The notes under the pieces are model-generated. The model worked only from the letters and a program-made list of their open reading frames with translations. It did no database searches and was not told the DNA's origin. The translations under genes and the position numbers were made by a program. Shown here piece after piece: positions 1-4,633 of a stretch of 7,432 nucleotides of DNA. Location: the NCBI GenBank assembly GCA_002315275.1, contig DCGN01000152.1:1-7432 (forward strand). Direction: 5' to 3'. Source of the DNA: Clostridiales bacterium UBA1777. Lineage in GTDB: Bacteria > Bacillota > Clostridia > Oscillospirales > Oscillospiraceae. Position 1 is the first letter of the stretch, and every line of letters starts with the position of its first letter.

Positions 1-358
1 AATAGAGGGTGGCGGTCACATGTCGCAGATACCAGACCTCTGTGTTGCCGTCATCAGGGGAGTACATGGCCTTGAGCTGAGGGTATGCCTCCAGCATACT
101 CACTCTGGCATCCCGGTCATCGTCTTCAACGGCCTTTGCCTCGATGCGCAGCCACTCATTGCCGATCATGGTGCAGATCTCCAGACAGGGATTTTTGTGG
201 AGCTGACGGGAGACGGCCTTGCTTTTCCCGGTCTGGATATAGAGCTTGCCGTTATACATGTTCACAGTGCCGAAGGGGCGCACACGGGGCTGGCCGTCTT
301 CATCGGTGGCCAGAAAATAGGTGCCGGCTTCTTTCAGGAGCTGATAGACTTCTTCCAT
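1..358 (-). CDS. Pyridoxamine 5'-phosphate oxidase-like (split-barrel flavin-binding) family protein, 3' end cut by window edge
   Basis: Reading the minus strand from ATG at 358 gives 119 residues before the window ends, so only the extreme C-terminus (probably 10-20 residues) is missing. The N-terminal stretch FLATDEDGQPRVRPFGTV (residues 15-32), then LYIQTGKSKAVSRQL (39-53), HKNPCLEICTM (54-64) and WLRIEAKAVEDDD (69-81) follow the strand order and motifs of the small split-barrel FMN/F420-binding fold of NimA/NimC-like and PNPOx-like proteins. Members usually have 130-140 residues and bind flavin as homodimers in the cytoplasm. Many have no known substrate, and a true PNPOx activity should not be assumed. 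The start is supported by GGAAAGGA (368-375) placed 9 nt upstream and by a good minus-strand promoter. The gene is divergent from mntP. The fold assignment is fairly sure; the function is unknown. Confidence 0.85.
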   Translation of the reverse strand, partial: MEEVYQLLKEAGTYFLATDEDGQPRVRPFGTVNMYNGKLYIQTGKSKAVSRQLHKNPCLEICTMIGNEWLRIEAKAVEDDDRDARVSMLEAYPQLKAMYSPDDGNTEVWYLRHVTATLY

Positions 359-396
359 TATGATTGTCCTTTCCGCATTTATTCGGGCTGTTCGCC

Positions 397-425
397 TTGA
401 CTTTTCACCGTTCTTATACTAATAT
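397..425 (+). promoter_or_regulatory. Sigma-A-type promoter of mntP
   Basis: TTGACT (397-402) and TAATAT (420-425) are separated by 17 bp, predicting a start near 432 and a leader of about 50 nt. That leader is too short for the yybP-ykoY manganese riboswitch that precedes mntP in some bacteria, so metal control, if any, would have to act on the DNA. The 8-bp palindrome ATAGCTAT (428-435) sits on the predicted start sites of both divergent transcripts. Confidence 0.62.
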
Positions 426-433
426 CTATAGCT

Positions 434-462
434 ATTATACGCCATATATTGCATCTATTCAA
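434..462 (-). promoter_or_regulatory. Sigma-A-type promoter of the PNPOx-like gene
   Basis: On the minus strand a TTGAAT -35 (457-462) and a perfect TATAAT -10 (434-439) are separated by exactly 17 bp. Transcription would start near 427, about 70 nt before the ATG at 358. The -10 overlaps the start region of the oppositely directed mntP promoter. Confidence 0.72.
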
Positions 463-482
463 GATTTTTAGGAGTCTGTACT

Positions 483-1046
483 ATGGGATTTGTTGAGCTG
501 CTGCTTATTGCCGTTGGTCTGAGCATGGATGCCTTTGCCGTGTCGGTCTGCAAGGGACTGAGCGTCTGGGATCTGGAGCCGAAGCATGCCGTTCTTGCGG
601 GTGTATGGTTCGGAGGCTTTCAGGCATTGATGCCCCTGCTGGGCTGGCTGTTGGGCATACGCTTCGAGAGCCTTATTACCAGCATCGACCACTGGATCGC
701 ATTTGTGCTGTTGGCTGTTATCGGAGGCAACATGATAAAGGAGGCATTCGGCGAGCCGGACGAGCAGAGTGATGATTTCGGGGTGAAGACCATGTTTCTC
801 ATGGCAGTTGCCACCAGCATCGATGCTCTGGCTGTGGGAATCAGCTTTGCGTTCCTGTCTGTCGACATCGTACCGGCGGCGAGCCTTATCGGCGTTACCA
901 CCTGCCTGCTGTCAGCGCTGGGAATATACATAGGCCACTATTTCGGGCTCAGGTTCAAAGCTAAGGCTGAGTTTGTCGGCGGCATCATTCTGATAGGTAT
1001 CGGACTTAAGATACTCCTCGAGCATCTGGGAATAATCAATTTCTGA
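483..1046 (+). CDS. mntP: Manganese efflux pump MntP (DUF204/YebN family)
   Basis: The 187-residue protein has the usual MntP length and about six hydrophobic segments (near residues 1-22, 35-58, 66-84, 102-123, 130-151, 163-183). Two pseudo-repeated signature helices are plain: GLSMDAFAVSVCKGL (12-26) with Asp16 and ATSIDALAVGISFAF (110-124) with Asp114; the acidic residues are expected to take part in Mn(II) transport. A charged loop (91-100, PDEQSDDFG) separates the halves. In this family the protein sits in the cytoplasmic membrane and exports excess manganese. The ATG at 483 is 8 nt after AGGAG (470-474), and the reading starts directly with helix 1, as in homologues. It has its own promoter and is followed after 9 bp by a VanY-type gene whose ribosome binding site overlaps the mntP stop, suggesting cotranscription. 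Identification is firm; metal regulation is not shown. Confidence 0.93.
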   Translation: MGFVELLLIAVGLSMDAFAVSVCKGLSVWDLEPKHAVLAGVWFGGFQALMPLLGWLLGIRFESLITSIDHWIAFVLLAVIGGNMIKEAFGEPDEQSDDFGVKTMFLMAVATSIDALAVGISFAFLSVDIVPAASLIGVTTCLLSALGIYIGHYFGLRFKAKAEFVGGIILIGIGLKILLEHLGIINF

Positions 1047-1055
1047 GGAAAGAGT

Positions 1056-1901
1056 ATGCAGATGAAACAGGGCGGACGAGTGGGGCTTGTTGCCGTGCTC
1101 ATTGTGATGCTCATACTTTTGGTGGGCATCTTCACATTATTGAATACAGACGGCTTTTCCTTCGAGCAAGCATTTGAATATGCAATTCAGGTTGTTCAGC
1201 CAACTCCTGTCCCCACTCCGGAGCCCACTCCCGTTCCGACATCGGAGCCTACCCCTGAGCCCACACCGGAGCCTACCCCCGAGCCTTCGCCAACTCCCAG
1301 ACCGAGGAATGCACTTCTCACTCTGGTGAACCCGTGGAATCCTCTGCCGGAGGACTATTCCTGCGACACAACCTTCCTCTATGACGAGGTATGGGTGGGA
1401 ATGGCCATCTATGACGATCTCAACCGGATGCTCAACGACTGCTTCGAGGCCAACTGTCAGCCTTATGTCTGTTCCGGCTTCCGCACATGGGAAAAGCAGC
1501 AGGCACTGTTTGACAACAAGATCGAGCGCCTCATCTATGAAGACGGAGTTGACCCGGAGATCGCCGAGGAGGAGGCCGGAAAGGTGGTGGCAGTCCCCGG
1601 CACCAGCGAACATCAGCTGGGCCTTGCGGTGGACATCATCGACTACGGCTATCCCTACCTTAACGAGGAGCAGGAGAACACGCCCACACAGCGCTGGCTT
1701 ATGAACAACGCATGGCGCTACGGATTCATTCTCAGGTATCCTGACGGCACCAGCGATATCACCGGCATCATTTACGAGCCCTGGCATTATCGCTATGTGG
1801 GAAAAGATTGTGCGAAGGAGATCTACGAGCTGGATGTGACCCTTGAGGAATATCTGCAGATGTTTTACTATGGAAGCGAAGCTTCCATAGTAAAATTTTA
1901 A
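1056..1901 (+). CDS. Membrane-anchored D-alanyl-D-alanine carboxypeptidase, M15B/VanY family
   Basis: This 281-residue protein has an N-terminal signal-anchor helix (about residues 9-29), then an extracellular Pro/Thr/Glu linker of PTPEPT type (49-84), then a VanY (peptidase M15) domain (about 88-268). The M15 signature is complete: SGFRTWEKQ (140-148), PGTSEHQLGLAVDI (181-194) giving zinc ligands His186 and Asp193, and EPWHYRYVG (241-249) giving the catalytic Glu241 and third ligand His244. Such enzymes remove the terminal D-Ala from peptidoglycan stem peptides on the outer face of the membrane; without vanA/vanR/vanS neighbours nothing here indicates glycopeptide resistance. GAGGAAAG (1045-1052) overlaps the mntP stop TGA (1044-1046), so translational coupling is likely. 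A second ATG at 1062 is a possible but poorer start. The last 12 residues (FYYGSEASIVKF) are encoded by the terminator hairpin and its flank and look like a non-family tail. Confidence 0.92.
   Translation: MQMKQGGRVGLVAVLIVMLILLVGIFTLLNTDGFSFEQAFEYAIQVVQPTPVPTPEPTPVPTSEPTPEPTPEPTPEPSPTPRPRNALLTLVNPWNPLPEDYSCDTTFLYDEVWVGMAIYDDLNRMLNDCFEANCQPYVCSGFRTWEKQQALFDNKIERLIYEDGVDPEIAEEEAGKVVAVPGTSEHQLGLAVDIIDYGYPYLNEEQENTPTQRWLMNNAWRYGFILRYPDGTSDITGIIYEPWHYRYVGKDCAKEIYELDVTLEEYLQMFYYGSEASIVKF
1200..1307 (+). repeat. Pro/Thr/Glu-rich coding repeat (cell-wall spacer of the VanY-type protein)
   Basis: Degenerate in-frame repetition of the Pro-Thr-Pro-Glu-Pro-Thr unit gives residues 49-84, with codons varying (ccc/cct/ccg/cca for Pro). 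This is a typical wall-spanning spacer that holds the catalytic domain away from the membrane. The varied synonymous codons argue that the repeat is old and kept at the protein level rather than a recent slippage expansion. Confidence 0.8.
1863..1900 (+). terminator. Intrinsic terminator embedded in the 3' end of the vanY-type coding sequence
   Basis: TTTTACTATGGAAGC (1863-1877) and GCTTCCATAGTAAAA (1881-1895) are perfect reverse complements, a 15-bp stem closed by a 3-nt GAA loop and followed by TTTTA (1896-1900). The apex reads GCGAAGC, a sequence known for unusually stable mini-hairpins. The stem plus loop is exactly 33 nt and fills codons 270-280 of the gene; the T-run supplies codon 281 and part of the stop. 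It would end the mntP-vanY transcript. Confidence 0.82.
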
Positions 1902-2031
1902 TACAGCACCCGCTTCTCGCCCCTTCTGGGGCAACCGAAACGCATGCGAAAAATTCCCATGTGCATTTGGCTTTCATTTATGGTGCTGCGCATTATTGCG
2001 CATGGAATTTATGAATAAGCTTTTCCGAAAA

Positions 2032-2066
2032 GAGCGGACGTGCAGCCGCTCCCACTCTGTTTTTTT
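2032..2066 (+). terminator. Weak terminator-like hairpin
   Basis: GAGCGG (2032-2037) pairs with CCGCTC (2046-2051) over an 8-nt loop; a run of seven T follows at 2060-2066. The 8-nt gap between stem and T-run makes this a poor intrinsic terminator. It could act as a back-up for read-through from the hairpin at 1863-1900. Confidence 0.35.
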
Positions 2067-2083
2067 ACATATTTTCCCATCAC

Positions 2084-2110
2084 CTGACTCCCAAAACAGT
2101 ATGCTAATAC
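2084..2110 (+). promoter_or_regulatory. Possible upstream promoter of the split-barrel gene
   Basis: An extended -10, TGcTAATAC (2102-2110), is preceded by CTGACT (2084-2089) with a short 15-bp spacer. The -10 resembles the TGcTAATAT of the str promoter in this window. The short spacer makes it a weaker candidate than the one at 2133-2161. If used, its start would lie inside the inverted repeat at 2111-2132. Confidence 0.3.
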
Positions 2111-2132
2111 TACCAATATGAAGTATTGGGTA
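2111..2132. promoter_or_regulatory. Inverted repeat, candidate operator
   Basis: TACCAATA and TATTGG(G)TA flank a 5-nt centre (TGAAG), a near-perfect dyad with one extra G in the right arm. It ends one base before the -35 of the promoter at 2133-2161 and covers the predicted start of the upstream promoter candidate, a position typical of a regulator-binding site. The regulator is unknown. Confidence 0.4.
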
Positions 2133-2161
2133 TTTACGCAGAATAAAGGAAACTGTATAAT
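2133..2161 (+). promoter_or_regulatory. Sigma-A-type promoter of the split-barrel/membrane-protein gene pair
   Basis: A perfect TATAAT -10 (2156-2161) lies 17 bp after TTTACG (2133-2138, four of six matches to TTGACA). Transcription would start near 2168, giving a leader of about 40 nt before the ATG at 2208. Confidence 0.6.
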
Positions 2162-2207
2162 TAAACTACTCAAAAAGCATCAACAAAAACAGTAAAGGAG
2201 AATTATA

Positions 2208-3152
2208 ATGAGTTCATTCAAAGATCTGCGCATAGTTGACAACTTCTATCAGACCAGCTCTTATATCCCTATGGCAACTGTTCTCGTTTCCACTCTGGCA
2301 GCTGACGGCAAGACCACCTCTGTGGGCTCCTACTCCCTGTGTTTCCCGTATTACATCGCCGGCAAGGGCTATTACGCAATGATCCTTGAGGCCCGCAACT
2401 CCTCCAACACCGCACAGCACCTTCTGAATAACGCCAGCAAGGTAGCCCTTAACTATATGCCCGCAGGCAGAGGCTACAACAAGAAGATAGTGGCTCAGAG
2501 CTGGCCCGGTGATACTCCGCAGGAAAAGATGAAGAATTTCGGCTTCAACCTTGAAAACGGACTGTGTGACCCGGAGGGCAAGGATCCCAAGCGTCCCAAG
2601 GTGGTTTCCGAGGCATATCAGGTGTTTGAGTGCACATGGATGAAGGACCTTGAGAACGCCTATGAGGACTGCGGTCGCCAGCTGCAGGACGGCGAATATC
2701 CCGGACCGTACAGAAGCTTCAACGGCATCACCAGTCAGTACGGCGCACACTTCATTCTGCGCATCGACAAGGTGCTCATGAAGCCCGACCTCTGGCAGAA
2801 TATAATTGACGGCGTAAAGGGCAAAAAGTGGCCCGACATTCTCATATGCCACGGCTACAGAGACAGCAAGAACTTCTGGTTCGCGAAGACGCCGCGCCTT
2901 ATCCCGGAGATGCTTCCCATCCGCGAGGCAACGCTCTCCTCTGTCCGCTACGCAGCCGACAGAACAGACCCTACCGTCCACTTCACCGATGACGCTCTTA
3001 TGCTGATGCTGAATGTGCCGCGCATCTTCCTCCCGACGGCTCTCAAGGGCTGCGTCGCATGGGCGAAGGAAAACGGCGTCACGGAGATAACCGAGCGTGA
3101 GATGAAGATTATCAACGACAAGCGTGCAAAGGAAAAGGGCAAGACCAAGTAA
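2208..3152 (+). CDS. Flavin reductase-like split-barrel protein with C-terminal PCP_red-like domain
   Basis: The 314-residue soluble protein starts at an ATG 7 nt after AAAGGAG (2194-2200). Residues about 11-85 (YQTSSYIPMATVLVSTL, then SYSLCFPYYIAG, then ARNSSNTAQHLLNNASKVALNY) follow the opening strands and R-x-S-x-T-type motif of the flavin reductase-like FMN-binding split barrel. HFILRIDKVLMKPDL (181-195) resembles the barrel's final strand. Residues 259-310 (FTDDALMLMLNVPRIFLP, then WAKENGVTEITEREMK) match the pattern of the PCP_red domain known from the C-terminus of protochlorophyllide reductase subunits: acidic-Ala-leucine helix, VP, then A-x-E-x-G-V-x-x-I-T. The middle (90-180) is family-specific. 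A flavin-dependent redox or ligand-binding role is inferred; the substrate is unknown. It is followed after 23 bp by a membrane-protein gene and probably shares its transcript. Barrel assignment is moderately sure, the C-terminal domain less so. Confidence 0.72.
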   Translation: MSSFKDLRIVDNFYQTSSYIPMATVLVSTLAADGKTTSVGSYSLCFPYYIAGKGYYAMILEARNSSNTAQHLLNNASKVALNYMPAGRGYNKKIVAQSWPGDTPQEKMKNFGFNLENGLCDPEGKDPKRPKVVSEAYQVFECTWMKDLENAYEDCGRQLQDGEYPGPYRSFNGITSQYGAHFILRIDKVLMKPDLWQNIIDGVKGKKWPDILICHGYRDSKNFWFAKTPRLIPEMLPIREATLSSVRYAADRTDPTVHFTDDALMLMLNVPRIFLPTALKGCVAWAKENGVTEITEREMKIINDKRAKEKGKTK

Positions 3153-3175
3153 AAATAAAAAAGGGGACAGAGCAT

Positions 3176-3805
3176 ATGAGCGTTCCGATGGCATTGGTAG
3201 ACTTTATTCCCGTGGTATTATTTCTGCTTTCGGCGATATCCCTGCAGAGAGATCTGTACAATAAGATGAGCAAGGGCGCGTTTGCGCTCTTCTCGGCGGG
3301 AACCTTCATGGTAGTCGCCGCGGGCATATATAAGGCCACGTGGAAGCTTCTCTACGGAGCGGGACTGTGCGATTTCGAAAAGCTGAACCAATGCTTCATG
3401 CCCATGCAGGCCACGGGCTTCTTCCTCGTGGCGGCGGCACTCGTTGCGATGTTCTTCTTTAAGCAGGGCAGAAATGCCGTGTATTCCGTGGCGGCGGTGC
3501 CTGCCGTGTTCACGGGTACGATGGTGTTCGTCCCTATGATGTGCCTCGGCATAGGGATGCTGTTCGCATCGCTCGCGTTTCTCGGCGCAAGGCTGAAGAA
3601 GCTTTGGATAGTCCCGCTGATGGCGCTCGGCTTCGCGGCGCTTCTCGGAATGGGATACCTCTCCACAAAGGACTTCCTCGATCCGATGATGAACTGGGCG
3701 GCGGAGATGGTGAACATCTTCGGACAGACCATTCTCTTCATCGGCGCGAGAGCGCTCCATAAGGCCGGCCTCGCCGAGCTCGAGCTGAAAAAAGTCGCGG
3801 CTTAA
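3176..3805 (+). CDS. Polytopic membrane protein of unknown function
   Basis: I do not recognise a family for this 209-residue protein. It shows about six hydrophobic segments (near residues 5-23, 35-53, 76-95, 105-137, 142-161 and 172-192), with short basic loops such as KQGR (96-99) and RLKK (139-142), and a charged C-terminal tail (ELELKKVAA). Cysteines occur at 65, 73 and 123. The segment GLCDFEKLNQCFMPMQ (63-78) is the longest polar stretch and may form a loop or re-entrant site. The start is set by AAGGGGA (3161-3167), 8 nt before the ATG. It lies only 23 bp after the split-barrel gene with no terminator between, and a strong terminator follows, so the two very likely form one unit. Its codons look more GC-rich at third positions than those of the upstream genes. 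A membrane partner for the flavoprotein is an inference from position only. Confidence 0.82.
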   Translation: MSVPMALVDFIPVVLFLLSAISLQRDLYNKMSKGAFALFSAGTFMVVAAGIYKATWKLLYGAGLCDFEKLNQCFMPMQATGFFLVAAALVAMFFFKQGRNAVYSVAAVPAVFTGTMVFVPMMCLGIGMLFASLAFLGARLKKLWIVPLMALGFAALLGMGYLSTKDFLDPMMNWAAEMVNIFGQTILFIGARALHKAGLAELELKKVAA

Positions 3806-3846
3806 ACGGCGGGTTTTGCTGCGAAACCGTGTCGTACCGGATGATC

Positions 3847-3860
3847 GCAGATGCATCTGC
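3847..3860. repeat. Perfect 14-bp palindrome
   Basis: GCAGATGCATCTGC is its own reverse complement. It lies 42 bp after the membrane-protein stop and 21 bp before the terminator stem. It may be a protein-binding site or a chance palindrome; one of this length is not very surprising in 7 kb. Confidence 0.4.
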
Positions 3861-3880
3861 AATTCCCCTATAATTAACTA

Positions 3881-3927
3881 TTTTCCCGATTTACCACGAT
3901 AAAGACGGTGAATCGGGAAAATTTTTT
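3881..3927 (+). terminator. Strong intrinsic terminator after the membrane-protein gene
   Basis: TTTTCCCGATTTACC (3881-3895) pairs with GGTGAATCGGGAAAA (3907-3921) over 15 positions with a single G-U pair, an 11-nt loop, and six T (3922-3927) at once after the stem. It insulates the str operon promoter, 22 bp downstream, from the upstream unit. Confidence 0.88.
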
Positions 3928-3948
3928 AATTTTATTGAACAAAAATCC

Positions 3949-3977
3949 TTGACTAAAATTGTTGATTATGCTAATAT
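3949..3977 (+). promoter_or_regulatory. str operon promoter
   Basis: TTGACT (3949-3954), a 17-bp spacer and TAATAT (3972-3977) preceded by TGc make an extended -10 sigma-A promoter with an A/T-rich upstream region (3921-3948) suited to RNA polymerase alpha contacts. The predicted start near 3984 gives a leader of about 94 nt before rpsL. The -35 and -10 hexamers are identical to those of the mntP promoter. Confidence 0.82.
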
Positions 3978-3999
3978 AACTCTTTGCGTGGGGATTACT

Positions 4000-4053
4000 A
4001 TGCCCATGCGAAAATTGCACAAAAAGCCCCCTTGTTTTCAGGGCTTTTTGTGA
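4000..4053 (+). CDS. Possible 17-codon leader ORF in the str operon leader
   Basis: ATG at 4000 opens MPMRKLHKKPPCFQGFL with TGA at 4051-4053. A modest GGGGA (3990-3994) stands 5 nt upstream and could serve as ribosome binding site. The frame crosses the entire terminator-like hairpin (4018-4052) and ends one base past it, and the codons for His-Lys-Lys-Pro fill its left arm. A ribosome on this frame would open the hairpin, the geometry expected of a translation-responsive attenuator. The ORF is short, so chance is a real alternative; nothing in this sequence alone shows it is translated. Confidence 0.3.
   Translation: MPMRKLHKKPPCFQGFL
4018..4052 (+). terminator. Terminator-like hairpin in the str leader (candidate attenuator)
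   Basis: CACAAAAAGCCC (4018-4029) and GGGCTTTTTGTG (4041-4052) are perfect reverse complements with an 11-nt loop. The core GCCC/GGGC followed by TTTTT has the form of an intrinsic terminator, yet it lies between the promoter and the rpsL ribosome binding site. GGGGATT (3990-3996) could alternatively pair with AAGCCCC (4024-4030) apart from one A-G mismatch, which would break the terminator. Confidence 0.6.
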
Positions 4054-4077
4054 ATATTTTGAGAAAGGAGGAAAACA

Positions 4078-4503
4078 ATGCCCACTTTTAACCAGCTGGT
4101 AAGGAAAGGCAGAGAGCAGGTCACCTTCAAGTCCGCTTCTCCTGCAATGCAGAAGGGTCTCAACACCCTGAAGAATAAGGAGACAGATCTGAGCTCCCCC
4201 CAGAAGAGAGGCGTCTGCACGGCAGTCCGTACCTCTACTCCTAAGAAGCCTAACTCCGCTCTCCGTAAGATCGCCCGTGTTCGTCTCACCAACGGTTACG
4301 AAGTCACTGCTTATATCCCCGGTATAGGCCACAATCTGCAGGAGCACTCTGTGGTTATGATCCGTGGCGGCCGTGTTAAGGACCTTCCTGGTGTCCGTTA
4401 CCACATTATCCGTGGTACCCTCGATGCTCAGGGTGTCAACGGTCGTATGCAGGCTCGTTCCAAGTACGGCGCGAAGAGACCTAAGGCTGCAAAGAAGAAG
4501 TAA
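4078..4503 (+). CDS. rpsL: 30S ribosomal protein S12
   Basis: This 141-residue protein has the S12 core from SPQKRGVCT (39-47) onward, including TPKKPNSALRK, ARVRLTNGYEVTAYIPG, GHNLQEHSVVMIRGGRVKDLPGVRYH and RSKYGAKRPK. It is longer than the 124-residue E. coli protein because of the Firmicutes-type insertion (about residues 12-38) and a lysine-rich tail (AAKKK). S12 sits at the decoding centre of the 30S subunit. The residues where streptomycin-resistance changes usually occur (Lys in PKKPN and Lys in RVKDLPG) are wild type, as is the Asp in KDLPG that is methylthiolated in many bacteria. AAAGGAGG (4064-4071) is 6 nt before the ATG, a near-ideal site. It is the first large gene of the str operon, and codon use is that of a highly expressed gene. 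Confidence 0.98.
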   Translation: MPTFNQLVRKGREQVTFKSASPAMQKGLNTLKNKETDLSSPQKRGVCTAVRTSTPKKPNSALRKIARVRLTNGYEVTAYIPGIGHNLQEHSVVMIRGGRVKDLPGVRYHIIRGTLDAQGVNGRMQARSKYGAKRPKAAKKK

Positions 4504-4633
4504 TTTCTGACTTCAGCGGCAGCTTCTGCCCTGTCGTTTATCTATATATGTGATAAACCTCGGGGCGCAACGGACACTTCTTCAAGTGTCTGAGTACCTG
4601 TGATTCCATTTTTTAATGAAGGAGGGAAGCAAC
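4504..4633 (+). promoter_or_regulatory. Structured rpsL-rpsG intercistronic region, candidate S7 autoregulatory site
   Basis: Three stem-loops follow one another: CAG(c)GGCAG-ctt-CTGCCCTG (4514-4533), GTTTATC with GATAAAC over a 9-nt loop (4536-4558), and CGGACACTT-cttc-AAGTGTCTG with one G-U pair (4571-4592). None is followed by a T-run, so they are not terminators. In E. coli S7 binds the rpsL-rpsG gap and represses translation of the distal genes; this unusually long, structured gap is in the same position. Similar binding here is inferred. Confidence 0.45.

Larger units (their letters stand above)
1902..2207. other. 306-bp intergenic region between the vanY-type gene and the split-barrel gene
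   Basis: No coding sequence is supported here. Going left to right it holds a small GCCCC-ttct-GGGGC hairpin (1919-1932), a CGCATGCG palindrome (1941-1948), a TGCGCA-ttat-TGCGCA hairpin (1987-2002), a weak terminator-like hairpin with T7 (2032-2066), a possible upstream promoter (2084-2110), an inverted repeat (2111-2132) and the better promoter (2133-2161). The right 150 bp is AT-rich and looks like the regulatory region of the gene starting at 2208. Confidence 0.6.

Noticed and set aside
20..400. Plus-strand open frame of 126 codons at the left edge
   Set aside because: It is antisense to the PNPOx-like gene, which has recognisable motifs, a ribosome binding site and a promoter; the plus-strand frame has none of these.
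428..482. yybP-ykoY manganese riboswitch before mntP
   Set aside because: The predicted leader is only about 50 nt and shows none of the paired elements; the element needs about 100 nt or more.
1056..1901. Glycopeptide-resistance VanY
   Set aside because: The fold is VanY-like, but no vanRS, vanHAX or transposon sequences are present; housekeeping peptidoglycan carboxypeptidases of this type are common in Firmicutes.
1943..1952. CATGCGAAAA shared by the intergenic region (1943-1952) and the str leader (4005-4014 area)
   Set aside because: A single shared 10-mer followed by loosely similar bases; the contexts differ (not a promoter at the first site) and chance is adequate.
1987..2002. TGCGCA-ttat-TGCGCA hairpin
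   Set aside because: The stem is only 6 bp, made of two self-complementary hexamers, with no T-run or nearby promoter; it is listed only as content of the intergenic region.
2214..3194. Minus-strand open frame of 326 codons
   Set aside because: It mirrors the split-barrel gene, lacks a ribosome binding site and reads as no known family; the plus-strand product has clear domain patterns.
3218..3862. Minus-strand open frame of 214 codons, very rich in His, Arg and Glu
   Set aside because: The odd composition is what the antisense of a hydrophobic membrane-protein gene gives; no start signal is seen.
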